From Actinomycetota bacterium (GTDB lineage Bacteria > Actinomycetota > Actinomycetes > Nanopelagicales > Nanopelagicaceae), in the NCBI GenBank assembly GCA_027731885.1, contig JAQCAO010000014.1:1-17741 (forward strand): a stretch of DNA of 17,741 nucleotides, read 5' to 3'. Of the stretch, positions 7,646 through 15,077 are shown in pieces. The notes under the pieces are model-generated. The model made no database searches and was not told the origin of the DNA. It saw only the letters and a list, made by a program, of their open reading frames with translations. Each line of letters opens with the position of its first letter. Positions within the stretch are counted from its first letter, which is position 1. Position numbers and translations under genes: made by a program.

Positions 7646-9216
7646 TACAACGGAATATTTCCGTGTTTGCGCGCTGGCAAGATATCTCGCTTAGTCTTTA
7701 AAGTGCGAAATGCTTTGGTTATGTAGGCGCGTGATTGATGTGGCTCAATCACGCTATCAATTGTGCCTCGCTCGGCGGCGGCGTAAGGATTAGATAGCGT
7801 TTCGGTGTATTCAGAGACTAATTCCGCCCGCACTTTCTCTGGATTAGCAGCTTCAGCAATTTCTTTACGGTAGAGAATATTGACCGCACCTTGCGCTCCC
7901 ATTACTGCAATTTCCGCACTTGGCCAGGCGAAGTTAATATCACTACCCAAGTACTTTGAACCCATAACAATAAATGCTCCACCATAAGCCTTACGGGTTA
8001 TCAGAGTAACCAGTGGCACGGAAGCCTCCGCGTATGCATAAAGCAACTTAGCCCCACGTCGAATTATTCCATTCCATTCTTGCTCGGTTCCAGGTAAAAA
8101 GCCGGGAACATCTACCAAGGTAAGAATTGGAATATTAAAGGCATCGCAGAATCGAAGAAAACGAGCTGCTTTCTCGCTGGAATTAATATCTAAAGTTCCA
8201 GCTAATTGGGAAGGTTGATTAGCAATAATTCCGATTGACTCACCTTCAATGCGTGCAAACCCGACGATAATATTTGGGGCATATAAAGCGTGTACTTCCA
8301 AGAATTCACCTTCATCAACCAGAGTCGTTATCAATTTCTTCATGTCATATGGCTGGTTGGGACTATCTGGAATCAACTCATTTAGCGCGATATCTGCAGC
8401 GCTTTCATCTAGGTTCTGTGTTGGAGGAAGGTGCGGAGATCCATCCATATTATTGGAAGGTAAATATGAAAGTAGCGCCTTTACATAATCAATTGCATCC
8501 GCCTCATTTTCGGCAAGGTAATGCGCGTTGCCAGATCGAGTATTGTGAGTTAAAGCCCCACCAAGTTCTTCCATTTCAACATCTTCACCAGTCACAGTTT
8601 TAATGACATCTGGCCCGGTGATAAACATATGTGAAGTTTCATTAACCATCACCGTAAAGTCTGTTAGCGCTGGCGAATATGCCGATCCTCCTGCGCACGG
8701 ACCCAATATGAGTGATATCTGAGGAATTACGCCCGATGAGCGAGTATTAAGTCGGAAAATTTTGCCGTAGCCATTTAGCGAAGCAACACCTTCTTGAATA
8801 CGTGCGCCACCAGAATCGTTAATTCCAATTAATGGGATTCCACTCTTAAGCGCGAATTCGGCGATCTTTACAATTTTCTCTGCGTGGACTTCGCCAAGAC
8901 TGCCTCCCATTACAGTGAAATCTTGAGAGTAGAGAGCGATCGGTCGACCATCCACCGTTGCGGTACCTATCACAACGCCATCTCCGTATGGACGATTCTT
9001 CTCCATTCCAAACTGGGTAGAACGGTGGCGTGCAAATTCATCTATTTCGGTAAAGGATTGCGCATCAACCAATAAGTCAATTCGCTCACGGGCGGTCAAC
9101 TTGCCTTTGGAGTGTTGTTTTTCGACCGCTCGTGCGGAACTACCGTGAATCGCTTCTTCAACACGAAGTCGAAGATCTTCAATTTTTCCTGAAGTTGTAT
9201 GCAGATCTGGGCTCAT
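7645..9216 (-). CDS. accD: Acyl-CoA carboxylase beta subunit (carboxyltransferase; acetyl-type residue at the specificity position)
   Basis: This 523-aa carboxyltransferase moves CO2 from carboxybiotin to an acyl-CoA. The N-half shows [24 protein letters not shown] and the oxyanion loop [12 protein letters not shown] (132-143). The C-half shows [13 protein letters not shown] and [19 protein letters not shown] (406-424). Such genes are usually labelled propionyl-CoA carboxylase. However, the residue equivalent to Asp422 of Streptomyces coelicolor PccB, shown by mutagenesis to set acyl specificity, is Ile416 here, as in the acetyl-accepting AccB type. I therefore favour acetyl-CoA or mixed acetyl/propionyl activity. 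The ATG at 9216 has no Shine-Dalgarno sequence, but TACCGT ends 6 nt upstream, suggesting leaderless initiation. This is the first gene of the long minus-strand operon and is divergent from birA. Confidence 0.93.
   Translation of the reverse strand: MSPDLHTTSGKIEDLRLRVEEAIHGSSARAVEKQHSKGKLTARERIDLLVDAQSFTEIDEFARHRSTQFGMEKNRPYGDGVVIGTATVDGRPIALYSQDFTVMGGSLGEVHAEKIVKIAEFALKSGIPLIGINDSGGARIQEGVASLNGYGKIFRLNTRSSGVIPQISLILGPCAGGSAYSPALTDFTVMVNETSHMFITGPDVIKTVTGEDVEMEELGGALTHNTRSGNAHYLAENEADAIDYVKALLSYLPSNNMDGSPHLPPTQNLDESAADIALNELIPDSPNQPYDMKKLITTLVDEGEFLEVHALYAPNIIVGFARIEGESIGIIANQPSQLAGTLDINSSEKAARFLRFCDAFNIPILTLVDVPGFLPGTEQEWNGIIRRGAKLLYAYAEASVPLVTLITRKAYGGAFIVMGSKYLGSDINFAWPSAEIAVMGAQGAVNILYRKEIAEAANPEKVRAELVSEYTETLSNPYAAAERGTIDSVIEPHQSRAYITKAFRTLKTKRDILPARKHGNIPL
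7650..7664. repeat. Short inverted repeat at the accD/accE junction
   Basis: ACGGAA and TTCCGT form a perfect 6-bp inverted repeat around a 3-nt centre. It lies within the last codons of accD, a few bases before the accE start. It could form a small hairpin affecting accE initiation or be a chance consequence of coding sequence. No further copy was noticed. Confidence 0.3.
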
Positions 9217-9221
9217 GGCTC

Positions 9222-9227
9222 TACGGT
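9222..9227 (+). promoter_or_regulatory. Candidate leaderless promoter -10 for birA
   Basis: TACGGT ends 7 nt before the GTG at 9235. It is shifted by one base from the minus-strand TACCGT of accD, giving a symmetric element that could serve both directions. No good -35 is visible. Confidence 0.4.
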
Positions 9228-9228
9228 A
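9223..9228 (-). promoter_or_regulatory. Candidate leaderless promoter -10 for the accD operon
   Basis: TACCGT on the minus strand ends 6 nt before the accD ATG at 9216. A TTGGCG that could be a weak -35 lies 19 bp further upstream (9248-9253). The hexamer overlaps the birA -10 by five bases on the opposite strand. Confidence 0.45.
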
Positions 9229-9234
9229 CTAGGC

Positions 9235-9999
9235 GTGGGCACGTCAGCGCCAAGAGCGCCACTAGATAAATCAGTTATCGCATCACTGATCTCGCAGTAC
9301 TGGCGAGTAAGCGTGCTTGACCTCACGACTTCTACGCAAAGCGATCTCGCAGATATGGTTAAAGTAAATTCTGCAGAAAACGGAGATGTAATCGCTGCTG
9401 AATTCCAAACAGCAGGACGTGGTCGAATGGACCGCGTTTTCCAAGCTCCACCGGGTAGCGCTTTATTATTTTCTTTCTACATTACACCTAAGAGAGACCG
9501 TGCTGATTGGGGATTTATCGCACACCTAGCTGCTCTGAGTATGCAGCAAGTTATTTCTGTAGATATTCCATCACACGTTTGGTTAAAGTGGCCAAACGAT
9601 ATTTTAATTGACGAAGCTAAAGTTGCCGGTTTATTAGCGCAAGCCACCAGTGATGGAATTATCATCGGAATAGGTATCAACGTCGCGATGGCACAAGGGG
9701 AGCTTCCAGTAGAAAGCGCCACCTCGCTTGCAATTGCAGGATCAAGTAATTTAAATCGTAATTTAATTCTCAGTAATTTTCTAAACCGTTTTGAGAGTAA
9801 TTTCAAGAGGTGGGATGAAGGTGAAGACTTCATTGAGGGCTACAGCAAGATCTGTTCGTCGCTAGGGCAAAGAGTCAGGGTTGAGGTTGTGGGGCGAGAG
9901 AATCGAACCGGAATGGCGCAATCGATAAATGCATCTGGGGCACTAATCCTCGAAGATGGCTTTGAAGTTAACGTAGGAGATCTTGTTCATCTACGATAG
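9235..9999 (+). CDS. birA: Biotin--[acetyl-CoA carboxylase] ligase (no DNA-binding domain)
   Basis: This protein of about 254 aa activates biotin with ATP and attaches it to the carrier-domain lysine of biotin enzymes. Motifs are the biotinoyl-AMP loop GRGRMDRVF (61-69), WPNDI (119-123), KVAGLLAQ with the catalytic Lys (129-136) and GIGINV (145-150), followed by the small C-terminal SH3-like domain. No N-terminal helix-turn-helix is present, so it is a monofunctional ligase and not a repressor. I place the start at GTG 9235, because it follows a TACGGT hexamer by 7 nt and the family homology begins with APLDKSVIASL. An in-frame ATG at 9199 lies inside the divergent accD gene with no ribosome site. 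Its back-to-back position with the carboxylase operon fits supply of ligase together with its protein substrate. Confidence 0.92.
   Translation: MGTSAPRAPLDKSVIASLISQYWRVSVLDLTTSTQSDLADMVKVNSAENGDVIAAEFQTAGRGRMDRVFQAPPGSALLFSFYITPKRDRADWGFIAHLAALSMQQVISVDIPSHVWLKWPNDILIDEAKVAGLLAQATSDGIIIGIGINVAMAQGELPVESATSLAIAGSSNLNRNLILSNFLNRFESNFKRWDEGEDFIEGYSKICSSLGQRVRVEVVGRENRTGMAQSINASGALILEDGFEVNVGDLVHLR
9992..9997 (+). promoter_or_regulatory. Candidate leaderless promoter -10 for purK
   Basis: TACGAT ends exactly 6 nt before a GTG at 10004 and runs into the birA stop codon. This geometry supports GTG 10004 as the purK start over the in-frame TTG at 9983. Confidence 0.4.
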
Positions 10000-10003
10000 C
10001 GAT

Positions 10004-11116
10004 GTGAATGAGCGTTTTCCGACAGTCGGAATCATCGGTGCTGGCCAATTGGCGCGTATGAGCGTTGCGCCAGCGACGGCGCTTGGAATCAACCTTTTAT
10101 TATTTGCGCAAGATAAGAACGATAGCGCAGCACAGGTTGCGCCCCACGTGGTTGGAGATTTCCGAGATTTAGCGCAGTTATTAGATTTTGCAAAGAAATG
10201 TGATCTCGTAACGTTCGAACACGAACTAGTGCCACACTCGGTCATAAAAGGTTTGGAAGCGGCAGGAGTAAGAGTTTTCCCGGGCTCTGAATCTTTTCAA
10301 TACTCGCAGGATAAAGCGGCGATGCGTAAGAAGTTAGCGAATTACCCCAGCCCTAAGTGGCGAGTGATAGCCAGCGCGGAAGAAGCCTTTGCATATCCAT
10401 TTATCGCAAAACGAATTTCAGGTGGTTATGACGGACGAGGCGTATGGAAGGTCGAAGATAAAGCAACTTTGGAAGATTTACTCACTACCCACCCCCAACT
10501 TCTAATTGAAGAGTTAATTAAATTCGATAGTGAAATCGCAGTGATGGTTGCCCGCTCTGAACATGGGCAAGCCACCTCGTGGGCTCCTACGCAGACGATC
10601 CAATCTGAAGGAATATGCACTTTGACAATTTCTCCAGCACAAGTGATTTCATCTGCAGTTGCCGAGCAAGCGCAACATTTAGCGCTATCGATAGCAGAAG
10701 AAGTCTCACTTATTGGTGTTATGGCAGTTGAAATGTTTGCCAAAGGAGATCAACTTTATTTAAATGAGTTGGCGATGCGTCCACATAACTCCGGCCATTG
10801 GACCATTGAAGGCGCTCGGACTAGCCAATTTGAACAACATTTAAGAGCAGTTTTAGATTTACCTCTTGGTGACCCAACGATGACCGCTCCTTTTGCAGTG
10901 ATGGGCAATATTTTAGGTGGAGAAAAGACAGATATGTATCGACCATATCTCCACCTCATGGCGCGAAATCCTGGGCTAAAGTTTCACCAGTATCGAAAAG
11001 AAGTTCGCAAAGGGCGCAAAATCGGCCATGTCACTGTGATTGGTGAAAACCTTCTAGAATTAACTGAAGTAGCAGAACATGCACGCGACTATATGAGCGG
11101 AGAAATCGATGAGTGA
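10004..11116 (+). CDS. purK: N5-carboxyaminoimidazole ribonucleotide synthase
   Basis: This ATP-grasp enzyme makes N5-CAIR from AIR, bicarbonate and ATP in de novo purine synthesis. The N-terminal [12 protein letters not shown] is the family's nucleotide-fold opening. [18 protein letters not shown] is the ATP-grasp loop, [19 protein letters not shown] a central strand, and [20 protein letters not shown] the metal and substrate-binding segment with conserved Asn-Glu and Arg-Pro-His-Asn-Ser-Gly. Length is about 370 aa, normal for PurK. The start is uncertain: GTG 10004 lies 4 nt after the birA stop and has TACGAT 6 nt upstream. TTG 9983 would overlap birA by 17 nt, with GGAG only 3 nt away. I prefer the GTG. 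The stop overlaps purE by 8 nt, so purK and purE are co-transcribed and act consecutively. Confidence 0.93.
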   Translation: MNERFPTVGIIGAGQLARMSVAPATALGINLLLFAQDKNDSAAQVAPHVVGDFRDLAQLLDFAKKCDLVTFEHELVPHSVIKGLEAAGVRVFPGSESFQYSQDKAAMRKKLANYPSPKWRVIASAEEAFAYPFIAKRISGGYDGRGVWKVEDKATLEDLLTTHPQLLIEELIKFDSEIAVMVARSEHGQATSWAPTQTIQSEGICTLTISPAQVISSAVAEQAQHLALSIAEEVSLIGVMAVEMFAKGDQLYLNELAMRPHNSGHWTIEGARTSQFEQHLRAVLDLPLGDPTMTAPFAVMGNILGGEKTDMYRPYLHLMARNPGLKFHQYRKEVRKGRKIGHVTVIGENLLELTEVAEHARDYMSGEIDE

Positions 11117-11618
11117 TGTAGCGATCATCATGGGATCAGATTCTGATTGGCCGGTAATGGAAGATGCTGCGAAAGTTCTTGACTCATTCGCAATCACATA
11201 TACCGCCGAAGTCTTATCTGCTCACCGTATGCCACTTGAGATGGTGGCATTCTCACAAGGAGCAAAGTCACAGGGTTTTAAAGTAATAATCGCTGGAGCA
11301 GGTGGAGCAGCACATCTACCTGGAATGGTCGCCGCTCTGACAACCCTGCCCGTAATTGGTGTCCCGGTCGCGCTAAAGAATCTAGATGGAATGGATTCAC
11401 TTCTCTCAATAGTTCAAATGCCGGCTGGCATACCAGTTGCAACGGTCGGAGTCGGAAACGCTAAAAATGCAGGAATATTGGCAGCTCGTATTCTCGGCAT
11501 CAGTGATGCTCAAATATCAGAGAAGGTGGCTGATGCGCTTGTAGCAATTAACTCAGAAGCAAAAGAGAAGGGCGCTAATTTAAGCGCGCGACGTAATCAA
11601 AAAACAGGTTTTAACTAA
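11109..11618 (+). CDS. purE: N5-carboxyaminoimidazole ribonucleotide mutase
   Basis: This 169-aa class I PurE converts N5-CAIR to CAIR, the step after PurK. Substrate-binding [10 protein letters not shown] (8-17), the catalytic His in SAHRMP (H39) and the loop [12 protein letters not shown] (62-73) are intact, as is the [17 protein letters not shown] segment. The presence of PurK immediately upstream agrees with the class I, two-enzyme bacterial route and not the single-step class II AIR carboxylase. The ATG lies inside the end of purK and is preceded by GGAG with 6-nt spacing (11099-11102). The gene ends tail to tail with the UDP-glucose dehydrogenase gene, overlapping it by 4 bp with no terminator between them. 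Confidence 0.95.
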   Translation: MSDVAIIMGSDSDWPVMEDAAKVLDSFAITYTAEVLSAHRMPLEMVAFSQGAKSQGFKVIIAGAGGAAHLPGMVAALTTLPVIGVPVALKNLDGMDSLLSIVQMPAGIPVATVGVGNAKNAGILAARILGISDAQISEKVADALVAINSEAKEKGANLSARRNQKTGFN

Positions 11619-12919
11619 TCAGTTCGGCCGAGTGCGTGTACGCGCCAACCAGCAGCGCGCCATTTTTCACGATCAAGCGCATTTCTACCGTCAATTAAAA
11701 ACTTTGATCTAACTAATTGACCAATTACGGCGGGATCTAATTCCCGATATTCCTTCCACTCGGTTAAGTGGAGAATTGCATCAGCACCTTTTACACAATC
11801 AGTTACCCGCTCGGCATAATCTAAGTGCGGGAAGCGCTTACGGGCAGGTTCTATGCCTTTTGGATCATGAACCACAATGGTGGCACCCGCTGCTTGAAGT
11901 TGGGCTGCGATATCGAGCGCGGGGGAGTCGCGCACATCATCGCTATCTGGTTTAAAGGTGGCACCTAAAATTGCAATTTTATACTGCGATAAATCTTCAG
12001 AAAGATCAGCGCGAACTACATCGATTACACGTTGCCGCGCCCGCAAATTTATTGCATCGATTTCTCTTAAAAACTCAAGGGCCTGATCTGCGCCAAGTTC
12101 TTCAGCGCGCGCCATAAATGCCCGAATATCCTTCGGTAGACAACCGCCCCCAAAACCAATGCCGGCCTGTAGAAAGCGGCTACCGATTCGTGGATCGTAA
12201 CCAATTGCTTTTGCCAATACAGTCACATCACCACCAGCTGCTTCACATACTTCTGCCATAGCGTTGATAAATGAAATTTTGGTAGCGAGATACGAGTTTG
12301 CCGCAACTTTGACGAGTTCTGCAGTTGGTAGGTCAGCGCGTATCCAGGGTGTTCCAAGGTCAATGATCGGCTGGTAGACCTCTTTTAGAATATTCTCAGC
12401 GCGATCATTTACAACACCGACTACTAAGCGATTTGGTCTTAAGGTATCTTCAATCGCAAAACCTTCACGAAGGAATTCTGGATTCCACGCTAGATCTGCG
12501 TGCGGGGCGGAGATCGTTAAAATTTCGCGGAGCGCTTGCGCAGTTCCAACAGGAACTGTGGATTTTCCGACTACTAGGGCCCCATCCTTTAAAAAGGGGG
12601 CGATAGCGGCAATCGCTGACTTAACAAATGTTAAATCTGCGGCTAGACCTTCTTTGCTTTGTGGGGTGCCAACACATATAAAGTGAACATCGGCATCAGC
12701 AGCTGCTGAAAAATCTGTGGTGAAGGTAAGTCTACCGGTCTTGATTTCAGAAGCTAAAAGTGAATCTAGGCCTGGTTCGTAAAATGGAAGATTTCCACTT
12801 GAGAGAAGATCAACTTTGCCTTGGTCGGTATCAATTCCAACTACTTGAAATCCCAGAGAAGACATACAGGCTGCGTGGGTTGCACCCAAATATCCACACC
12901 CGATTACTGAGAGTTTCAT
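11615..12919 (-). CDS. UDP-glucose 6-dehydrogenase
   Basis: This 434-aa NAD-dependent enzyme oxidises UDP-glucose to UDP-glucuronate, a precursor for acidic cell-surface polysaccharides. The Rossmann fold opens with [11 protein letters not shown]. Next come VGTPQSKEG and STVPVGTA, the substrate loop WNPEFLREG, the central helix with the conserved Lys ([21 protein letters not shown]204) and the catalytic Cys in [12 protein letters not shown] (C260). The C-terminal UDP-binding domain contains [17 protein letters not shown]. The start at ATG 12919 places MKLSVIG at residue 1. An in-frame upstream codon at 12961 would add 14 unconserved residues and overlap the previous gene. It follows the LCP gene by 23 nt, a likely envelope operon. 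A TAGACT hexamer 8 nt upstream is a weak candidate for its own promoter. The close relative GDP-mannose dehydrogenase is less likely. Confidence 0.9.
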   Translation of the reverse strand: MKLSVIGCGYLGATHAACMSSLGFQVVGIDTDQGKVDLLSSGNLPFYEPGLDSLLASEIKTGRLTFTTDFSAAADADVHFICVGTPQSKEGLAADLTFVKSAIAAIAPFLKDGALVVGKSTVPVGTAQALREILTISAPHADLAWNPEFLREGFAIEDTLRPNRLVVGVVNDRAENILKEVYQPIIDLGTPWIRADLPTAELVKVAANSYLATKISFINAMAEVCEAAGGDVTVLAKAIGYDPRIGSRFLQAGIGFGGGCLPKDIRAFMARAEELGADQALEFLREIDAINLRARQRVIDVVRADLSEDLSQYKIAILGATFKPDSDDVRDSPALDIAAQLQAAGATIVVHDPKGIEPARKRFPHLDYAERVTDCVKGADAILHLTEWKEYRELDPAVIGQLVRSKFLIDGRNALDREKWRAAGWRVHALGRTD

Positions 12920-12942
12920 AGAGTTAGAGTCTAAGGCACTTT

Positions 12943-14055
12943 CTATTTGATTTCGCCGCACGGATTTTCTGCTGCGGTGCGAGTCTTGAAGTTATCAATG
13001 ATTTCAGGCTTCGGCTTGGCGGTACTGCTCGCGGATGGAGATGGCGTTACCTCATCAACAAGTGCGGCATCGTTGCGAATCCGATTCCAGAGATCTTCAC
13101 TAAGCATCTCATCCCAAATCACGACAGAGCCGACACCATCGACACGTCCATTGGCATTAGATATCGGCACCGTTAGAGTCCGAACATTTCCAGAGGAGAG
13201 GCCACGCATTTGCTTGGCTAATTCCAACAAATCTTCTTTACTCAAATTTTCATCCATTTTTATAGTGGAAATTGTCGCGTTAATGAAATTGACAACTTTT
13301 ATTGGGTTCAATAGAACTCCGGTGCTAGTAGCCTTTTTTAATACCGAGCTAATAAATTGTTGTTGCCTCTGCATTCTTCCGATATCGCCTCGCCCATCAA
13401 AGTCGCGCGTGCGAACATACTTTAGAGCTTCAATGCCATCGAGCGTATGTGTTCCTGCGCTAAGAGTCAGGTAGCTCTTCGGATCATCAATATCTACTTT
13501 TGTGCAGACTTCTATTCCGCCCAAGGCATTAACAATTCCGGCGAACCCGGCGAAATTTACTTCAATATAGTGATCAATTTTCAAATTCGTTGCACCTTCT
13601 ATGGTTTCAATTAGTAAAGGTGCACCACCAAAAGAAAAGGCTGCATTTAGCTTATTCTGGCGCGCAGGTATCTCAGTTTTCCCATCCCTGTTTAAATGCG
13701 CCGGAATTGTGACTAGCGAGTCACGAGGAAATGAAACTATGAAAGCTTTATCTCTATCTTTACTTATGTGAACGAGTAACATCGTGTCAGAACGCCCACC
13801 TGCAGCGGTAGCGGTACTGCCGACGCGGAGCGCTTTTAGTTCTGCCTTAGTTAAACCTTCGCGAGTATCTGAACCGACCAAGAGATAGTTAAGAGCTTTT
13901 GAGGTTTTTTCAGGTCGATCTTCCAATCCTGAGAAAACGCTGATTCGATCGATTCTTCCACTGAGATGTCCGAGACTGAGCCACGACACAGAAGCAAGAA
14001 CTACAACACTCAGAGAGAGTGATGTAATAATTTGTATCCTGCGCGTCGATTTCAC
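12943..14055 (-). CDS. LCP-family (LytR-CpsA-Psr) cell-wall polymer transferase
   Basis: This 370-aa membrane-anchored protein has a short cytoplasmic basic N-terminus, one membrane segment (about 9-28) and an extracellular LCP domain. LCP enzymes transfer lipid-linked glycopolymers to peptidoglycan. Phosphate-binding features are present in order: GSDTR (61-65), GGRSD (86-90), SFPRDS (108-113), the KLNAAFSFGG segment (135-144), YVRTRDF (213-219) and GDIGRMQRQQ (223-232), giving the expected set of Arg/Asp residues (R65, R88, R111, R217, R227). The C-terminus ends in a Pro/Ser/Lys-rich, probably flexible tail with a lone Cys. The start is GTG, with no Shine-Dalgarno sequence but a TAGAGT hexamer 6 nt upstream. 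It pairs with UDP-glucose dehydrogenase and lies opposite a glycosyltransferase, which suggests attachment of a uronate-containing polymer. The polymer itself is unknown. Confidence 0.92.
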   Translation of the reverse strand: MKSTRRIQIITSLSLSVVVLASVSWLSLGHLSGRIDRISVFSGLEDRPEKTSKALNYLLVGSDTREGLTKAELKALRVGSTATAAGGRSDTMLLVHISKDRDKAFIVSFPRDSLVTIPAHLNRDGKTEIPARQNKLNAAFSFGGAPLLIETIEGATNLKIDHYIEVNFAGFAGIVNALGGIEVCTKVDIDDPKSYLTLSAGTHTLDGIEALKYVRTRDFDGRGDIGRMQRQQQFISSVLKKATSTGVLLNPIKVVNFINATISTIKMDENLSKEDLLELAKQMRGLSSGNVRTLTVPISNANGRVDGVGSVVIWDEMLSEDLWNRIRNDAALVDEVTPSPSASSTAKPKPEIIDNFKTRTAAENPCGEIK

Positions 14056-14061
14056 ATGCGC

Positions 14062-14067
14062 ACTCTA
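14062..14067 (-). promoter_or_regulatory. Candidate leaderless promoter -10 for the LCP gene
   Basis: TAGAGT on the minus strand ends exactly 6 nt before the GTG start at 14055. There is no Shine-Dalgarno sequence and no clear -35. Confidence 0.4.
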
Positions 14068-14076
14068 CTTGGGCGA

Positions 14077-14082
14077 TAGCGT
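14077..14082 (+). promoter_or_regulatory. Weak candidate -10 for the glycosyltransferase gene
   Basis: TAGCGT lies 9 nt before the ATG at 14092, within a 36-bp divergent gap. A GAGGGG sequence 2 nt before the ATG may act as a poor ribosome site, so leaderless initiation is less clear here than at the other genes. Confidence 0.25.
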
Positions 14083-14091
14083 AGAGGGGTT

Positions 14092-15075
14092 ATGACGACA
14101 TTATTGGGCGAGTTATCTGTCTCACCGGCAGTTAGCGTCATCTTGCCTGTTCTCAATGAAGAGCCTCATTTAGCTGAATCTATAAGTGCGATCCTTGCTC
14201 AAGATTACAGCGGAGCATTTGAAGTAATTCTTGCTCTTGGACCTTCAAGTGATCGCACTAATGAAGTTGCGCAAGATTTGGCTGCCTGTGATAGTCGAAT
14301 TAAGTTGGTGGAAAATCCTTCTGGAAAGACTGCAGCTGGTCTAAACCTAGCAATTGCAGCATCAGATAATCCAGTCATAGTTCGCGTAGATGGACATGCC
14401 AAGGTTCCAAATAACTATCTCTCTTTAGCGGTGTTGATATTGCGCGAAACTGGCGCGGTAAATGTTGGTGGAGTTATGGCAGCAGAAGGAATAACACAAT
14501 TTGAAATTGCGGTCTCGCGAGCAATGCGCAGCCCGCTCGGAGTTGGCGCTTCCCGCTTTCACACCGGAGGAGAGGCGGGGGAAGTAGATACCGTTTACTT
14601 AGGAGCCTTTCGCAGAGAGGCGGTAATTGCCGCAGGTGGTTTCGACGAGAGATATACCCGCGCCCAAGATTGGGAGTTAAACCATCGACTTCGTAAAAAT
14701 GGTGGGAAAATTTTCTTTGATCCGCGTTTACAGGTCACCTATAGACCACGACCTAATTTGCAGAAATTGGCGAAACAATATTTTCAATATGGTCGCTGGC
14801 GCAGAGTGGTTTCTCGCAGCCATCCTGGCACTGTCAACTTTCGATACCTGGCACCGCCTTTTGCGCTAGTAGGTACGCTCACTTCTGTATTTCTCGGATT
14901 GATAACCCACCCCATATTCTTTTTACCAGCAACGGTGTATGGAATTTTCATATTATTTTCTTCGTTGCTGATCGCTAAATCTGTCAGCGAATTTACTTAT
15001 CTCATTGCAGTGATTCCGACGATGCATTTTGCTTGGGGTGCAGGCTTTATCACTTCAACAAAAGTATTGCGTTAG
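14092..15075 (+). CDS. Family 2 (GT-A) membrane glycosyltransferase
   Basis: This 327-aa inverting glycosyltransferase is probably bound to the inner face of the membrane. The N-terminal GT-A domain shows VSVILPVLNEEPHLAESI (14-31), typical nucleotide-sugar binding, and a metal-binding acidic motif in VRVDGHAK (D100). The acceptor-site segment is GAFRREAVIAAGGFDERY with AQDWELNHRL (D193, E195), and QYGRWRR (232-238) takes the place of the Q-x-x-RW motif. Two or three hydrophobic segments follow (about 254-272, 275-294, 302-322). This layout resembles bacterial exopolysaccharide and succinoglycan-type glycosyltransferases; donor and acceptor cannot be deduced. It precedes the SpoIID-domain gene by 2 nt, so the two form an operon, and it is divergent from the LCP gene. 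Together with UDP-glucose dehydrogenase next door, a role in surface polymer assembly is likely. Confidence 0.9.
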   Translation: MTTLLGELSVSPAVSVILPVLNEEPHLAESISAILAQDYSGAFEVILALGPSSDRTNEVAQDLAACDSRIKLVENPSGKTAAGLNLAIAASDNPVIVRVDGHAKVPNNYLSLAVLILRETGAVNVGGVMAAEGITQFEIAVSRAMRSPLGVGASRFHTGGEAGEVDTVYLGAFRREAVIAAGGFDERYTRAQDWELNHRLRKNGGKIFFDPRLQVTYRPRPNLQKLAKQYFQYGRWRRVVSRSHPGTVNFRYLAPPFALVGTLTSVFLGLITHPIFFLPATVYGIFILFSSLLIAKSVSEFTYLIAVIPTMHFAWGAGFITSTKVLR

Positions 15076-15077
15076 TT

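Noticed and set aside
7650-7664. The inverted repeat as a transcription terminator
   Set aside because: The arms are only 6 bp, there is no following T-run, and the operon continues into accE by a TAATG overlap.
9199-9234. birA start at ATG 9199
   Set aside because: It would lie inside the divergent accD gene with no ribosome site. The extra residues match nothing in the family, and GTG 9235 has the -10-like hexamer at the right distance.
12947-13474. A 175-codon plus-strand open frame opposite the LCP gene
   Set aside because: The minus-strand LCP frame has all family motifs in order. The plus frame has no motif and a composition typical of antisense translation.
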